Below, in pieces: positions 51,253-60,505 of a DNA stretch of 64,000 nucleotides (positions within the stretch are counted from its first letter, which is position 1; the number at the start of each line of letters is the position of its first letter). The DNA comes from Streptomyces durocortorensis (GTDB taxonomy: Bacteria; Actinomycetota; Actinomycetes; Streptomycetales; Streptomycetaceae): positions 1,674,001 through 1,738,000 of the forward strand of contig NZ_CP134500.1 in assembly GCF_031760065.1 (NCBI RefSeq), given 5' to 3'. The notes beneath the pieces are model-generated. The model searched no databases. It was not told where the DNA came from and was given only the letters and a program-made list of their open reading frames with translations. The position numbers and the translations under genes were made by a program.

Positions 51253-53007
51253 GTGCCTCAACTACGCCTCGCACTGAATCAGATCGACTCGACCGTCGGC
51301 GACCTCGCCGGCAACTCCGAGGCGATCGTCCACTGGACCCGGCACGCCGCCGAGCAGGGCGCCCACCTGGTGGCGTTCCCCGAGATGGTGCTGACCGGAT
51401 ATCCCGTCGAGGACCTGGCCCTGCGGTCGTCCTTCGTCGAGGCCTCGCGTCAGGCGCTGCGTGCGCTCGCCGCCCGGCTCGACGCGGAGGGCTTCGGCGA
51501 GCTGCCGGTCGTCGTCGGCTACCTGGACCGCTCCGAACACGCCGCGGCGTGTTACGGGCAGCCGGCCGGTTCCCCGCGCAACGCGGCGGCTGTGCTGCAC
51601 CGCGGCCGGATCGCGCTGAACTTCGCCAAGCACCACCTGCCGAACTACGGGGTGTTCGACGAGTTCCGGTACTTCGTGCCGGGCGACTCGATGCCCGTCG
51701 TCCGCGTCCACGGCATCGACGTGGCCCTCGCGATCTGCGAGGACCTGTGGCAGGACGGCGGGCGCGTCCCGGCCGCCCGGTCCGCCGGGGCCGGGCTGCT
51801 GCTGTCGATCAACGCCTCGCCGTACGAGCGGGACAAGGACGACACCCGGCTGGAGCTGGTCCGCAAGCGGGCCCAGGAGGCCGGTTGCACGACGGCCTAT
51901 CTGGCGATGATCGGCGGGCAGGACGAGCTGGTCTTCGACGGTGACTCGATCGTCGTCGACAAGGAGGGCGAGGTCATCGCGCGCGCCCCGCAGTTCGCCG
52001 AGGGCAGCGTGATCCTGGATCTGGAGCTGCCCGCCGCCGAAGCCGCGGCGCCCTCGGGGGTCGTGGCCGACGGTCTGCGCATCGACCATGTCGTGCTGTC
52101 CGACCGGCCTGTCGACACCTACGAACCCGAGCTCGCGGGCGGGTACGCGGAGCGGCTGGACGACGATGAGGAGATCTACTCCGCGCTGGTCGTCGGGCTC
52201 CGTGCGTACGCCGCGAAGAACGGTTTCAGCAGTGTGCTGATCGGGCTCTCGGGCGGGATCGACTCCGCCCTCTGCGCGGCCATCGCGTGCGACGCGCTCG
52301 GCGCGCAGAACGTGTACGGCGTGTCCATGCCGTCGAAGTACTCCTCGGAGCACTCCAAGGACGACGCGGCGGAGCTGGCCCGGCGGACCGGGCTCAACTT
52401 CCGTACGGTGCCGATCGCGCCGATGTTCGACGCGTACATGGGGTCACTGGAGCTCACCGGGCTCGCGGAGGAGAACCTCCAGGCGCGGCTGCGCGGCACG
52501 ACGCTGATGGCCATCTCCAACCAGGAGGGGCAGATCGTGCTCGCACCCGGCAACAAGTCGGAGCTGGCGGTCGGTTACTCCACGCTGTACGGGGACGCGG
52601 TCGGCGCGTACGGGCCGATCAAGGACGTCTACAAGTCGTCGGTCTTCCGGCTGGCGAAGTGGCGCAACCGGGCCGCGGAGGAACGGGGCCAGACCCCGCC
52701 GATCCCGGAGGCCTCGATCACCAAGCCGCCGAGCGCGGAGCTGCGGCCGGGCCAGGTCGACACGGACTCGCTGCCGGACTACGACGTGCTCGACGCGATC
52801 CTGGAGCTGTACGTGGACCGGGACCAGGGCATGGACGCGATCGTGGCGGCCGGGTTCGACGCGGAGCTGGTGGCGAAGACGCTGCGGATGGTGGACACGG
52901 CGGAGTACAAGCGGCGGCAGTACCCGCCGGGGACGAAGATCTCGCCCAAGGGATTCGGGAAGGACCGGCGGCTGCCGATCACGAACCGGTGGCGCGAGTC
53001 GTCCTGA
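51253..53007 (+). CDS. nadE: Glutamine-dependent NAD synthetase NadE
   Basis: A 584-residue two-domain enzyme making NAD from nicotinic acid adenine dinucleotide. Residues 1-270 are a nitrilase-like glutaminase with the triad Glu in FPEMVLTGYP, Lys in NFAKHHLPNYGVFDE and Cys in ALAICEDLW. Residues 300-584 are the synthetase, with the PP-loop IGLSGGIDSALC, the nucleotide region GVSMPSKYSSEHSKDDA and SELAVGYSTLYGDAVGAYGPIKDV. Ammonia is channelled between domains. GTG at 51253 (PQLRLALNQID) begins the conserved fold; a longer open frame is unsupported. Expression probably starts from its own close promoter. Confidence 0.96.
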   Translation: MPQLRLALNQIDSTVGDLAGNSEAIVHWTRHAAEQGAHLVAFPEMVLTGYPVEDLALRSSFVEASRQALRALAARLDAEGFGELPVVVGYLDRSEHAAACYGQPAGSPRNAAAVLHRGRIALNFAKHHLPNYGVFDEFRYFVPGDSMPVVRVHGIDVALAICEDLWQDGGRVPAARSAGAGLLLSINASPYERDKDDTRLELVRKRAQEAGCTTAYLAMIGGQDELVFDGDSIVVDKEGEVIARAPQFAEGSVILDLELPAAEAAAPSGVVADGLRIDHVVLSDRPVDTYEPELAGGYAERLDDDEEIYSALVVGLRAYAAKNGFSSVLIGLSGGIDSALCAAIACDALGAQNVYGVSMPSKYSSEHSKDDAAELARRTGLNFRTVPIAPMFDAYMGSLELTGLAEENLQARLRGTTLMAISNQEGQIVLAPGNKSELAVGYSTLYGDAVGAYGPIKDVYKSSVFRLAKWRNRAAEERGQTPPIPEASITKPPSAELRPGQVDTDSLPDYDVLDAILELYVDRDQGMDAIVAAGFDAELVAKTLRMVDTAEYKRRQYPPGTKISPKGFGKDRRLPITNRWRESS

Positions 53008-53041
53008 GGGCTGCCCGCGGGTCAGCCCTCAGGGGTGCCCG

Positions 53042-53087
53042 CCCGCCGGGGTCGTCCGGACACCCACCAGCGGGTCGCCCCGGCGGG
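53042..53087. terminator. Shared hairpin between convergent nadE and MFS genes
   Basis: CCCGCCGGGG (53042-53051) pairs with CCCCGGCGGG (53078-53087), with a 26-base loop, in the short gap between two converging stops. Confidence 0.5.
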
Positions 53088-53094
53088 TCGGCGG

Positions 53095-54339
53095 TCACCG
53101 GGGGCGCTCGGTGACCGCCTTGTCCCCATGCGCCGGACGGGCCTGAGGTGCCGGACCGGTCTCACGGGCTCCCGCGACCACCCGGGACGCCTTCCCCGGG
53201 CCGCGGTCCAGGAGGCCCGCCGTCGCCGCTATCGCCAGGCCCGCCAGCGCCAGCACCGCGCCCACGAGTGCCGGGGACGTCCAGCCCCAGCCCGCCGCGA
53301 TGGCCATGCCGCCGAGCCAGGCGCCGCCCGCGTTGGCCAGGTTGAACGCGGAGTGGTTGGAGGCGGAGGCCAGGGTCGGGGCATCCTTCGCCTTGTTCAT
53401 CACCAGCATCTGGAGCGGGGTCGTCGTCATGAACCCGACTCCGCCCAGCAGCACCACCATCACCAGCGCCGCCCACTGCACGTGCACCGTGAACGGGAAC
53501 ACCGCCAGGACCACCGCGAGCGCGCCGAGCGAGCCGTACAGGGTCGGGCGCAGGGCCCGGTCCGTGAGGGGGCCCGCGGCCAGGGCTCCCAGGGTCATGC
53601 CGGTGCCGAAGAGGGCCAGGACGACGGTGACGGAGGATTCGCCGAAGCCCATCGCCTTCGTGGTCATCGCCGAGAGGTAGGAGTACACCGCGAAGACCCC
53701 GGCGAAGCCGAAGACCGCGGTGAGCAGGCCCAGGAGCACCTGGCGGTTACCGAGGGCGCGCAGTTCGCGGCGGACGTCCTGGTGTGACTCGACCGGGATG
53801 CGCGGCACCAGGCGGGCCAGCGCGGCCATCGCGGCGAGGCCGATCGCGGCGACGACGAGGAAGGTCGCCCGCCAGCCGAGGTGCTGGCCGAGCAGGGTGG
53901 CCGCGGGGACGCCGACGATGTTGGCGACCGTCAGGCCGAGGAACATCGTCGCGACGGCCCGCGCCTGACGGCCCTCGGAGACCAGCCGGGCGGCGACCAC
54001 CGCGCCGACGCCGAAGAACGCGCCGTGCGGGAGCCCGGCGAGGAAGCGCCCCGCGACCAGCCAGCCGAAGTCGGGGGCGAGCGCCGAGGCCAGGTTGCCC
54101 ACGGTGAACAGCGCCATCAGGAGCAGCAGCATCCGCTTGCGCGGGACCCGGGAGCCGAGTCCGGTGAGCAGGGGCGCGCCCAGGACGACACCGATCGCGT
54201 ACGCCGACACGAGGTGCCCGGCGGTGGGCACGGACGTGCCGAGGTCGTCCGCCACATTGGGCAGCAGCCCCATCATGACGAACTCCGTCGTGCCTATGCC
54301 GAAGGCGCTCACGGCCAGGGCGAGCAGGGCCAGAGGCAT
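53095..54339 (-). CDS. DHA1-family MFS exporter (AraJ/CmlA-like)
   Basis: A 414-residue 12-helix transporter. MPLALLALAVSAFGIGTTEFVMMGLLPNVADDL is the classic N-terminus of DHA1 drug or sugar efflux proteins, with the motif A-like loop GLGSRVPRKRMLLLL and the central SHQDVRRELRALGNRQVLLGL loop. Members export hydrophobic drugs or arabinose-like sugars by proton antiport. GAAAGG precedes the ATG. No regulator is adjacent, but a GTAAGTTAC palindrome lies about 150 bp upstream. The substrate is unknown. Confidence 0.9.
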   Translation of the reverse strand: MPLALLALAVSAFGIGTTEFVMMGLLPNVADDLGTSVPTAGHLVSAYAIGVVLGAPLLTGLGSRVPRKRMLLLLMALFTVGNLASALAPDFGWLVAGRFLAGLPHGAFFGVGAVVAARLVSEGRQARAVATMFLGLTVANIVGVPAATLLGQHLGWRATFLVVAAIGLAAMAALARLVPRIPVESHQDVRRELRALGNRQVLLGLLTAVFGFAGVFAVYSYLSAMTTKAMGFGESSVTVVLALFGTGMTLGALAAGPLTDRALRPTLYGSLGALAVVLAVFPFTVHVQWAALVMVVLLGGVGFMTTTPLQMLVMNKAKDAPTLASASNHSAFNLANAGGAWLGGMAIAAGWGWTSPALVGAVLALAGLAIAATAGLLDRGPGKASRVVAGARETGPAPQARPAHGDKAVTERPR

Positions 54340-54489
54340 GGGGAGGACCTTTCACGGTGGAGCGGTGAGCGGTGCGGCCGGAAGCGGTGCGGCGGAGCCC
54401 GTGCGGCGGGAACGGGGAAGGCGCCACGCGCCGAACAGCGAGCCGCCGCCTCGGTGAGGGTCACCGGGCGACGGCTGGCACCGCTATAT

Positions 54490-54498
54490 GTAAGTTAC
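54490..54498 (-). promoter_or_regulatory. Possible HxlR/MarR-type operator upstream of the MFS gene
   Basis: GTAAGTTAC, a palindrome around a central base, in an AT-rich island (CTATATGTAAGTTACTGG) of otherwise GC-rich DNA, about 150 bp before the MFS start and just past the stop of the EEP gene. No cognate regulator is in this window. Confidence 0.4.
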
Positions 54499-54535
54499 TG
54501 GAACAAATTCTCGCAGACGTTCGGCGGGGGGTGCG

Positions 54536-55561
54536 TCACAGCTCCACGCGGGCCGCGATCGGCAGATGGTCGCTGTCGGTCGCCGCCAGGGTCCAGGATG
54601 CCTGCGGCTCGACGCCCTTGACCATGATCTGGTCGATCCGGGCCATCGGGAACGAGGCGGGCCAGCTGAACCCGAAGCCGTCGCCCGCCGCGCCCTGGGT
54701 GGAGCGCATCTGCGAGGTGACCGCGTTCAGTGAGCGGTCGTTCATCGTGCCGTTCAGGTCGCCGAGCAGGACGACGCGCCTGACGGGTTCGTCGGCGATG
54801 GCCTCGCCGAGCGCGTCGGCGCTGTCGTCGCGCTGGTTGGCGGTGAACCCGGCGTGCAGCTTCACGCGGACGGACGGCAGGTGGGCCACGTACACCGCGA
54901 CCTCTCCCTGCGGGGCCTTGACCGTGGAGCGCATGGCCCGGGTCCAGCCCATCTTGATGTCGACCGGCCTGGTGTCGGCGAGGGGGTACTTGCTCCACAG
55001 CCCGACGGTGCCCTGGACCGAGTGGTACGGGTAGCGGTCGGCCAGTGACTTCTCGTACGTGGAGACCTGCCCGCCCGGGAGCTCCTGGAGGGCCACGACG
55101 TCCGCCCCGGAACCGGCGACCTGCTCGGCGGTGCCGCCGGGGTCGGGGTTGTCGGCGTTGACGTTGTGGGTGGCGACGGTGAGGTCGCCGCCCGCGCCGG
55201 ACTTGTCGGTGAGGAGGCCGCCGAACACGTTGAGCCAGACCACGGCGGGCAGCAGCAGCGCGACGATCGCGGTGGCGGAGCGCCGCAACAGGGCCAGGAC
55301 CAGCAGGACCGGGATGAAGAGGGCGATCCACGGCAGGAAGGTCTCGGTGAGGCTGCCGAGGTTGCCGAACCGGTTCGGGATCCGCGCGTGGACGACCATC
55401 GGCAGGGTCAGCAGCACCGAGCAGAGGGCCAGGACGATCCCCCGCCGCCAGACGCCGCGGTCCTGCTTCAGTCTGTTCCACAGGCCCCCGAAGCGGGATT
55501 CCCCGGCCTGCGGCTGCTCCGCGCTGCCGTTGCCCGTGTCCGCTCCGTACGCCTGCACCAT
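54536..55561 (-). CDS. Membrane-anchored endonuclease/exonuclease/phosphatase-family protein
   Basis: A 341-residue protein. Three membrane helices in the first 110 residues (IVLALCSVLLTLPMVV, LPWIALFIPVLLVLALL, ATAIVALLLPAVVWLNVFGG) are followed by an EEP domain: LTVATHNVNADN, VVALQELPGG (metal Glu), VYVAHLP, VLLGDLNGTMND (catalytic Asp/Asn) and TDSDHLPIAARVEL. EEP domains cleave phosphodiesters of nucleic acids or lipids with Mg. Facing the outside in Streptomyces, a phospholipase or nuclease role is possible. The topology is typical of Streptomyces paralogues; substrate unknown. Confidence 0.9.
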   Translation of the reverse strand: MVQAYGADTGNGSAEQPQAGESRFGGLWNRLKQDRGVWRRGIVLALCSVLLTLPMVVHARIPNRFGNLGSLTETFLPWIALFIPVLLVLALLRRSATAIVALLLPAVVWLNVFGGLLTDKSGAGGDLTVATHNVNADNPDPGGTAEQVAGSGADVVALQELPGGQVSTYEKSLADRYPYHSVQGTVGLWSKYPLADTRPVDIKMGWTRAMRSTVKAPQGEVAVYVAHLPSVRVKLHAGFTANQRDDSADALGEAIADEPVRRVVLLGDLNGTMNDRSLNAVTSQMRSTQGAAGDGFGFSWPASFPMARIDQIMVKGVEPQASWTLAATDSDHLPIAARVEL

Positions 55562-55792
55562 CGCGCTGTCCTCACTGCCTTGCCCTACACATCGCCGCGC
55601 TCCCGACCCTAGGTGATGGGCGGCTTCTTTCCCGCCGCCGACGTCCCGGGCGACCGGCGACCGTACGCAGAGCAGGACGACGAACCGGCGACCGCGGGTT
55701 CCCGGTCCGGGCCGGGCGGACGGGCCTGTGACAGAACGATCACACTCGCCCGGAGCGGGGGCTGGCGGGGGGGGCGGCGGAGTGCCGGGCCG

Positions 55793-56464
55793 TCAGCCGC
55801 GGGCGCCCGCCGGCGCCAGGCCTTGGAGCAGGGCGCAGATGATGCGGTCCGCGAGGTCGTCGGGGAGCGGTGCGTCGGGGCGGTGCACCGTGCGCACCAG
55901 CATGGGGCCGACGAAGAGGTCGTCGATCAGCTCCACGTCGAGGTCGTCGCGCAGCTCCCCCGCCGCGACCGCGCGCCGCACCGCCGCCAGCATCGCGACG
56001 CGCCGGGGGGCGATCACCGTGCCGAAGTACTCGTCCCACAGCTTCGGGTGGCTCTTCATCTGGGCGAACATGTTGTGCAGCAGCACCGAGGAGCGCTGGG
56101 CGAGGCCCCGGGTGCGCAGGGATTCCAGCATGACGCGCAGATCGGCGAGGCCTGCGGTGCCGGAGACGGGCGGGTCGTCGGGTTCCATGTCCCGTACGAC
56201 GTCGACGAAGAGCTCCTCCTTGCCGGACCAGCGCCGGTAGATGGTGGCCTTGCCGACGCCCGCCGTACGGGCGATGCGCTCGATGGAGAGGCCCGCCAGG
56301 GGTTCGCCCGCCTCCAGGAGGGCGATGACGGCGTCCAGGATCGCGCGTTCCGCCGCGGCGGAACGCGGGCGGCCGCGGCGGGGTTCCGGGTCGGCCGCCC
56401 CGGCCGGCGGCTCGCCCCCGTCCCGCGGCGCGCCCCGGTCCTGCCCGTCGCCCTGGTCCCGCAC
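55793..56464 (-). CDS. TetR/AcrR-family regulator of the DHA2 exporter
   Basis: About 223 residues. The helix-turn-helix is at residues 30-75: SAAAERAILDAVIALLEAGEPLAGLSIERIARTAGVGKATIYRRWSGKEELF, then a TetR C-terminal domain. The start is the GTG at 56464, supported by AGAGAGGCGG; the reading frame is open to 56587 but no ATG there has a ribosome site. It follows the DHA2 exporter gene by 141 bp in the same direction. A 19-bp palindrome before the exporter (58253-58271) is the probable operator. Confidence 0.9.
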   Translation of the reverse strand: MRDQGDGQDRGAPRDGGEPPAGAADPEPRRGRPRSAAAERAILDAVIALLEAGEPLAGLSIERIARTAGVGKATIYRRWSGKEELFVDVVRDMEPDDPPVSGTAGLADLRVMLESLRTRGLAQRSSVLLHNMFAQMKSHPKLWDEYFGTVIAPRRVAMLAAVRRAVAAGELRDDLDVELIDDLFVGPMLVRTVHRPDAPLPDDLADRIICALLQGLAPAGARG

Positions 56465-56484
56465 CTGAAAACCGCCTCTCTCCG

Positions 56485-56536
56485 TGCTGTCGTACGCGTA
56501 CGCCCTTCGGCGCTGTCGTACGGCTCCGCCCTTCGG
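56485..56536. repeat. Two direct 26-bp repeats in the tetR promoter
   Basis: Units at 56485-56510 and 56511-56536 share GCTGTCGTACG at the start and CGCCCTTCGG at the end and differ by a few bases between. The first contains GTACGCGTAC, a palindrome. They lie 21-72 bp before the GTG, where they may bind the TetR protein. Confidence 0.55.
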
Positions 56537-56605
56537 CCCGATTCTCGCCGACCGGGGAGGCGGTGGATGACGACCCGCGCGCGGCACGGCGGATCTGCCC
56601 GGCGG

Positions 56606-58228
56606 TCAGCGGCCCACCGGTTCCTCCGCGGCGCGGGGCGCCGGCTCCGCCGCGGCCGCGGGGGTCCGCCCCGGCAGGTACAGGCCGACGACCACCGCGC
56701 CGATCAGGGCGACGGCCGCCGAGCCGAGCGCGGTCACATGCATGGCGTTGATGAACGCGTCGTGGGCGGCGGCGACCAGAGGCTTTCCGGCCACCGGGCC
56801 GAGCTTCTCGGCGGCCCCGAGCGTGGCCTCGATGGACTCACCGGCCACCGCCCTGGCCCCGGCCGGGACCGCGCCGAGGTGGCCCTCGATGTCGCCCCGG
56901 TAGACGGTGGAGAGGACCGAGCCGAGGACGGCGATGCCGAGGGCTCCGCCGACCTGGCGGAAGGTGTTGTTGACGGCCGAACCGGAACCGGCCTTCTCGC
57001 GGGGCAGCGCCTGCATCACGGCCACGGTGACGGGCGGCATGATGTGCGCCATCCCGGCGCCCTGGACGAAGAAGACGAGGCACAGCACCCACACCGGCGT
57101 ACCGGCGTCGAACAGGGCGAACGACGCGAGTCCGGCGGCGACGAGCAGCATGCCCGCCGTGCAGACGGCACGGGCGCCGAAGCGGTCGACGACCAGCCGG
57201 GCCCGGGGCGCGAAGATCATCTGTGCGGCCGCGAGCGGAACGATCAGCAGGCCCGACTGGAGGGCGCTGTAGCCGCGCACGCTCTGGAGGTAGAACGCCG
57301 AGAAGAAGGTCACGCCCATCAGCGCGAAGAAGACCAGCGCTATGGCGGCGACCGCGGCGGAGAACGCGGGCTCGCGGAAGTACGTGATGTCGATGGCCGG
57401 GTGGCTGCTGCGCTTCTCGTGCCAGATGAATCCGGCCAGCACCAGCAGCCCGCCGACGATCGCGAGGAGCGCTGTGGCGTCGGTGAAGTCGGCCAGCTCG
57501 CCGCCCCGGATGATCCCGTACACCAGCAGGACCAGGCCGACGATGGAGAGCACGACGCCCAGCGGGTCGACCTTGCCGGGGTCCGGGTCGCGGGAGTCGG
57601 GGACCAGGACCGCCATCGCGACGAGGGCGATCACCACCACGGGGACGTTCACCAGGAAGATCGAGCCCCACCAGAAGTGCTCCAGGAGCAGCCCCCCGGT
57701 GATCGGGCCGATGGCGATGCCGAGGCCCACGCTGCCCGCCCAGATGCCGATGGCCTTGGGCTGTTCGTCGCGTTCGAAGACGTTCATCAGGACGGCGAGG
57801 GTGGCGGGCATCACGAAGGCCGCGCCGAAGCCCATCAGGGCGCGCCAGGTGATGAGTTCGCCGGGCGAGGCGGAGAGCGCGGCCAGCGCGGAGCCGATGC
57901 CGAAGACCAGGATGCCCGCGAGGAGGACCTTCTTGCGGCCGATGCGGTCGCCGAGCAGACCCGCGGTGAACAGGAGCCCGGCGAAGACGAGCGTGTAGGA
58001 GTTGATCGCCCACTCCAGCTCGCTCTGGGTGGCGCCGATGCCGGTGGGTGCGGGGCTGGCGATCGTCTTGACAGCGACGTTCAGGATCGAGTTGTCCAGC
58101 ACCACGATGAGCAGGCTGAACATGAGGACGGTGAGAATCCACCAGCGGCGGCGGTGGATCGCCTCGGGTATGCGGGGCGCGGCGGGCGCGGAAGGGGGCG
58201 GCGAGGAGGCGGGAGACGGTCGGGACAT
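56606..58228 (-). CDS. DHA2-family (EmrB/QacA-type) 14-helix MFS exporter
   Basis: A 540-residue drug-proton antiporter. [22 protein letters not shown] is the conserved DHA2 first helix (motif D1), [16 protein letters not shown] is motif A, and [27 protein letters not shown] is the conserved helix-5 region. Fourteen helices are expected. Such proteins export antibiotics and cationic dyes. The ATG at 58228 directly begins a proline-rich N-terminus. A palindrome 25 bp upstream and a TetR gene downstream indicate drug-inducible expression. No biosynthetic cluster is adjacent. Confidence 0.93.
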   Translation of the reverse strand: MSRPSPASSPPPSAPAAPRIPEAIHRRRWWILTVLMFSLLIVVLDNSILNVAVKTIASPAPTGIGATQSELEWAINSYTLVFAGLLFTAGLLGDRIGRKKVLLAGILVFGIGSALAALSASPGELITWRALMGFGAAFVMPATLAVLMNVFERDEQPKAIGIWAGSVGLGIAIGPITGGLLLEHFWWGSIFLVNVPVVVIALVAMAVLVPDSRDPDPGKVDPLGVVLSIVGLVLLVYGIIRGGELADFTDATALLAIVGGLLVLAGFIWHEKRSSHPAIDITYFREPAFSAAVAAIALVFFALMGVTFFSAFYLQSVRGYSALQSGLLIVPLAAAQMIFAPRARLVVDRFGARAVCTAGMLLVAAGLASFALFDAGTPVWVLCLVFFVQGAGMAHIMPPVTVAVMQALPREKAGSGSAVNNTFRQVGGALGIAVLGSVLSTVYRGDIEGHLGAVPAGARAVAGESIEATLGAAEKLGPVAGKPLVAAAHDAFINAMHVTALGSAAVALIGAVVVGLYLPGRTPAAAAEPAPRAAEEPVGR

Positions 58229-58252
58229 GCGGACGAGCCTAACCTCATTTCG

Positions 58253-58271
58253 ATACGAGACCGTCTCGTAT
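58253..58271. promoter_or_regulatory. TetR operator palindrome before the DHA2 exporter
   Basis: ATACGAGACCGTCTCGTAT is a 19-bp palindrome, perfect around its central base, 25 bp before the exporter start. This pattern is typical of TetR-type exporter regulators (ATACGAGACGGTCTCGTAT type). Confidence 0.85.
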
Positions 58272-58406
58272 TGTTAAAACTTTGCCGAACGGCCGTCGGA
58301 CGGACGTGTGCGGGCCCACTTCCCGTTCGCCCGGGCGGGATGCCACCATGGAAGGGATCCGGGGACGCCGTCAGGGTGCCTCGAGATGACGAAGGAGCCG
58401 TTGGCC

Positions 58407-59288
58407 ATGTCGCTTCAGGCTGCGCAGAATCAGCCCTCCCGTGCAGGTGCGTCACCCGACAGCAGCAAGGCGCTGTACGGAGGAAAGTCCACCCGCCGCA
58501 TCACCGTCCACGACATCGCCGCCGCCACCGAGCGCGGCGAGAAGTGGCCCATGCTCACCGCCTACGACGCGATGACCGCGTCCGTCTTCGACGAGGCCGG
58601 AATCCCGGTCATGCTCGTCGGGGACTCCATGGGCAACTGTCACCTCGGCTACGAGACCACCGTGCCCGTCACGATGGACGAGATCGCCATGCTGTCCGCC
58701 GCCGTCGTACGGGGCACCAAGCGCGCCCTCATCGTCGGCGACCTGCCCTTCGGCTCGTATCAGGAGGGCCCCGTCCAGGCGCTGCGCAACGCCACCCGGC
58801 TGATCAAGGAGTCGGGCGTCGGCGCGGTCAAGCTGGAGGGCGGCGAGCGGTCCCACGAGCAGATCCGCCTGCTGGTCGAGGCGGGCATCCCGGTCATGGG
58901 CCACATCGGCCTGACCCCGCAGTCGGTCAACGCGATGGGCTACCGGGTCCAGGGCCGCGGCGAGGAGGCCGCCCAGCAGCTGCTGCGCGACGCGAAGGCG
59001 GTCCAGGACGCGGGCGCGTTCGCCGTCGTGCTGGAGCTCGTACCCGCCGAGCTGGCCGCCGAGGTCACCCGTACGCTGCACATCCCGACCGTCGGCATCG
59101 GCGCCGGCTCCGGGACCGACGCGCAGGTGCTGGTCTACACCGACATGGTCGGGCTGACCGGCGGCAAGGTGCCGCGCTTCACCAAGCAGTACGCCAATCT
59201 GCGCCAGGTCCTCGGGGACGCGGCGAAGGAGTTCGCCGACGAGGTCGTCGGCGGCACGTTCCCGGCGCCGGAGCACACCTTCCACTGA
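58407..59288 (+). CDS. panB: 3-methyl-2-oxobutanoate hydroxymethyltransferase PanB
   Basis: A 293-residue enzyme, the first committed step of pantothenate and coenzyme A synthesis: it adds a hydroxymethyl group from 5,10-methylene-tetrahydrofolate to alpha-ketoisovalerate to give ketopantoate. Conserved PanB motifs are MLTAYDAMTASVFDEAG, VGDSMGNCHLGYETTVPVTMDEI, VGDLPFGSYQ, AVKLEGGE and GHIGLTPQSVNAMGYRVQG (binding site). ATG at 58407 has AAGGAG nine bases before it; ATG at 58386 is upstream of that site and unlikely. PanC and PanD are not in the window. A terminator follows. Confidence 0.96.
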   Translation: MSLQAAQNQPSRAGASPDSSKALYGGKSTRRITVHDIAAATERGEKWPMLTAYDAMTASVFDEAGIPVMLVGDSMGNCHLGYETTVPVTMDEIAMLSAAVVRGTKRALIVGDLPFGSYQEGPVQALRNATRLIKESGVGAVKLEGGERSHEQIRLLVEAGIPVMGHIGLTPQSVNAMGYRVQGRGEEAAQQLLRDAKAVQDAGAFAVVLELVPAELAAEVTRTLHIPTVGIGAGSGTDAQVLVYTDMVGLTGGKVPRFTKQYANLRQVLGDAAKEFADEVVGGTFPAPEHTFH

Positions 59289-59380
59289 GGTGCCGAGGTG
59301 CCCGAGGCGCTCGGGCACGCCTCCCTCTGACGGGCCGAGGTGCCCCGCCGGCCCGCGCTGAACCGTTTCCCGCACCACCG

Positions 59381-59413
59381 ACAGCCCGCCGACATCCCCC
59401 ATCGGCGGGCTGT
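59381..59413 (+). terminator. panB terminator
   Basis: ACAGCCCGCCGA (59381-59392) pairs perfectly with TCGGCGGGCTGT (59402-59413), loop CATCCCCCA. Confidence 0.85.
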
Positions 59414-59491
59414 CGCGCGTTCTCCGGCCCGTCCGCCCCCTGTCGGCGGCCTGTCGGTGAGCTGTCGGTGAGCCCTGGTCCCATGGTGGGC

Positions 59492-60505
59492 ATGGAACGA
59501 ATCGACAAGAACCCCGATCACGGCCGGAACGCCGTCGAGGTACGGGGGCTGGTCAAGCACTACGGCGAGACCAAGGCGCTGGACGGTGTGGACCTCGATG
59601 TCCGCGCGGGCACCGTGCTCGGTGTGCTCGGCCCCAACGGCGCGGGCAAGACCACCCTCGTACGCTGCCTGTCCACGCTGGTCACCCCCGACGCCGGTCA
59701 CGCCCTCGTCGCGGGCTACGACGTGGTCAAGCAGCCCCGCCAGCTGCGCCGCACCATCGGCCTGACCGGGCAGTACGCCTCGGTCGACGAGAAGCTGTCC
59801 GGCTGGGAGAACCTCTACATGATCGGGCGGCTGCTCGATCTGCCCCGCAGGCAGGCGCGGGCCCGGGCCGACGAGCTCCTTGAGCGGTTCTCGCTCACCG
59901 AGGCCGCCAGGCGGGCCTGCATGGAGTACAGCGGTGGCATGCGGCGGCGGCTCGACCTGGCCGCCTCGATGATCGGCAGCCCCGCCGTGCTCTACCTGGA
60001 CGAGCCGACGACCGGGCTCGACCCCCGGACCCGCAACGAGGTCTGGGACGAGGTGCGGCGGATGGTCGCCGAAGGCGCGACCGTACTGCTGACGACCCAG
60101 TACATGGAGGAGGCCGAGCAGCTCGCCGAGGAGCTGACGGTCATCGACAAGGGGAGGATCATCGCCCGGGGCGGGGTGGACGAGCTGAAGGCGAGGGTCG
60201 GCGGCCGCACGCTGCACATCCGGCCCTCGGACCCGGCGGAGCTGCCCGCGATGGCCCAGGCGATCCGGGAGGCCGGCCTCGACGGGATCGCCGGTGCGCA
60301 GGCCGTACCGGACGAGGGGCTGCTGTACGTGCCCATCCTCAGCGACGAGCAGCTGACCGCCGTGATCGGGCTGCTGGGCACCCGGGGCTTCTCCCTCGCC
60401 CATGTCGCGACCGCCCTGCCCAGCCTGGACGAGGTGTTCCTCGCGATCACCGGCGACAAGGCATCCACCTTCTCCGACGCCGCTCCCCAGGAGGTCGCCG
60501 TATGA
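59492..60505 (+). CDS. DrrA-type ABC transporter ATP-binding protein
   Basis: A 337-residue ATPase. Walker A is GVLGPNGAGKTTLVRCL, the signature is YSGGMRRRLDLAAS, Walker B is VLYLDEPTTGLDPRTRNEVWD and the H-loop follows in LLTTQYMEEAEQL. The extended C-terminal domain (AQAVPDEGLLYVPILSDEQ, DEVFLAITG) is typical of DrrA-like drug and antibiotic exporters. It overlaps the permease gene by 4 bases (ATGA). The start is ambiguous: ATGs at 59483 and 59492 are both in frame and neither has a clear ribosome site. Substrate unknown. Confidence 0.93.
   Translation: MERIDKNPDHGRNAVEVRGLVKHYGETKALDGVDLDVRAGTVLGVLGPNGAGKTTLVRCLSTLVTPDAGHALVAGYDVVKQPRQLRRTIGLTGQYASVDEKLSGWENLYMIGRLLDLPRRQARARADELLERFSLTEAARRACMEYSGGMRRRLDLAASMIGSPAVLYLDEPTTGLDPRTRNEVWDEVRRMVAEGATVLLTTQYMEEAEQLAEELTVIDKGRIIARGGVDELKARVGGRTLHIRPSDPAELPAMAQAIREAGLDGIAGAQAVPDEGLLYVPILSDEQLTAVIGLLGTRGFSLAHVATALPSLDEVFLAITGDKASTFSDAAPQEVAV

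Noticed and set aside
55613..60505. Plus-strand frame of 1630 residues
   Set aside because: Only the final part from 59492 is the DrrA-type ATPase. The rest is antisense to the TetR and DHA2 genes and out of frame with panB.
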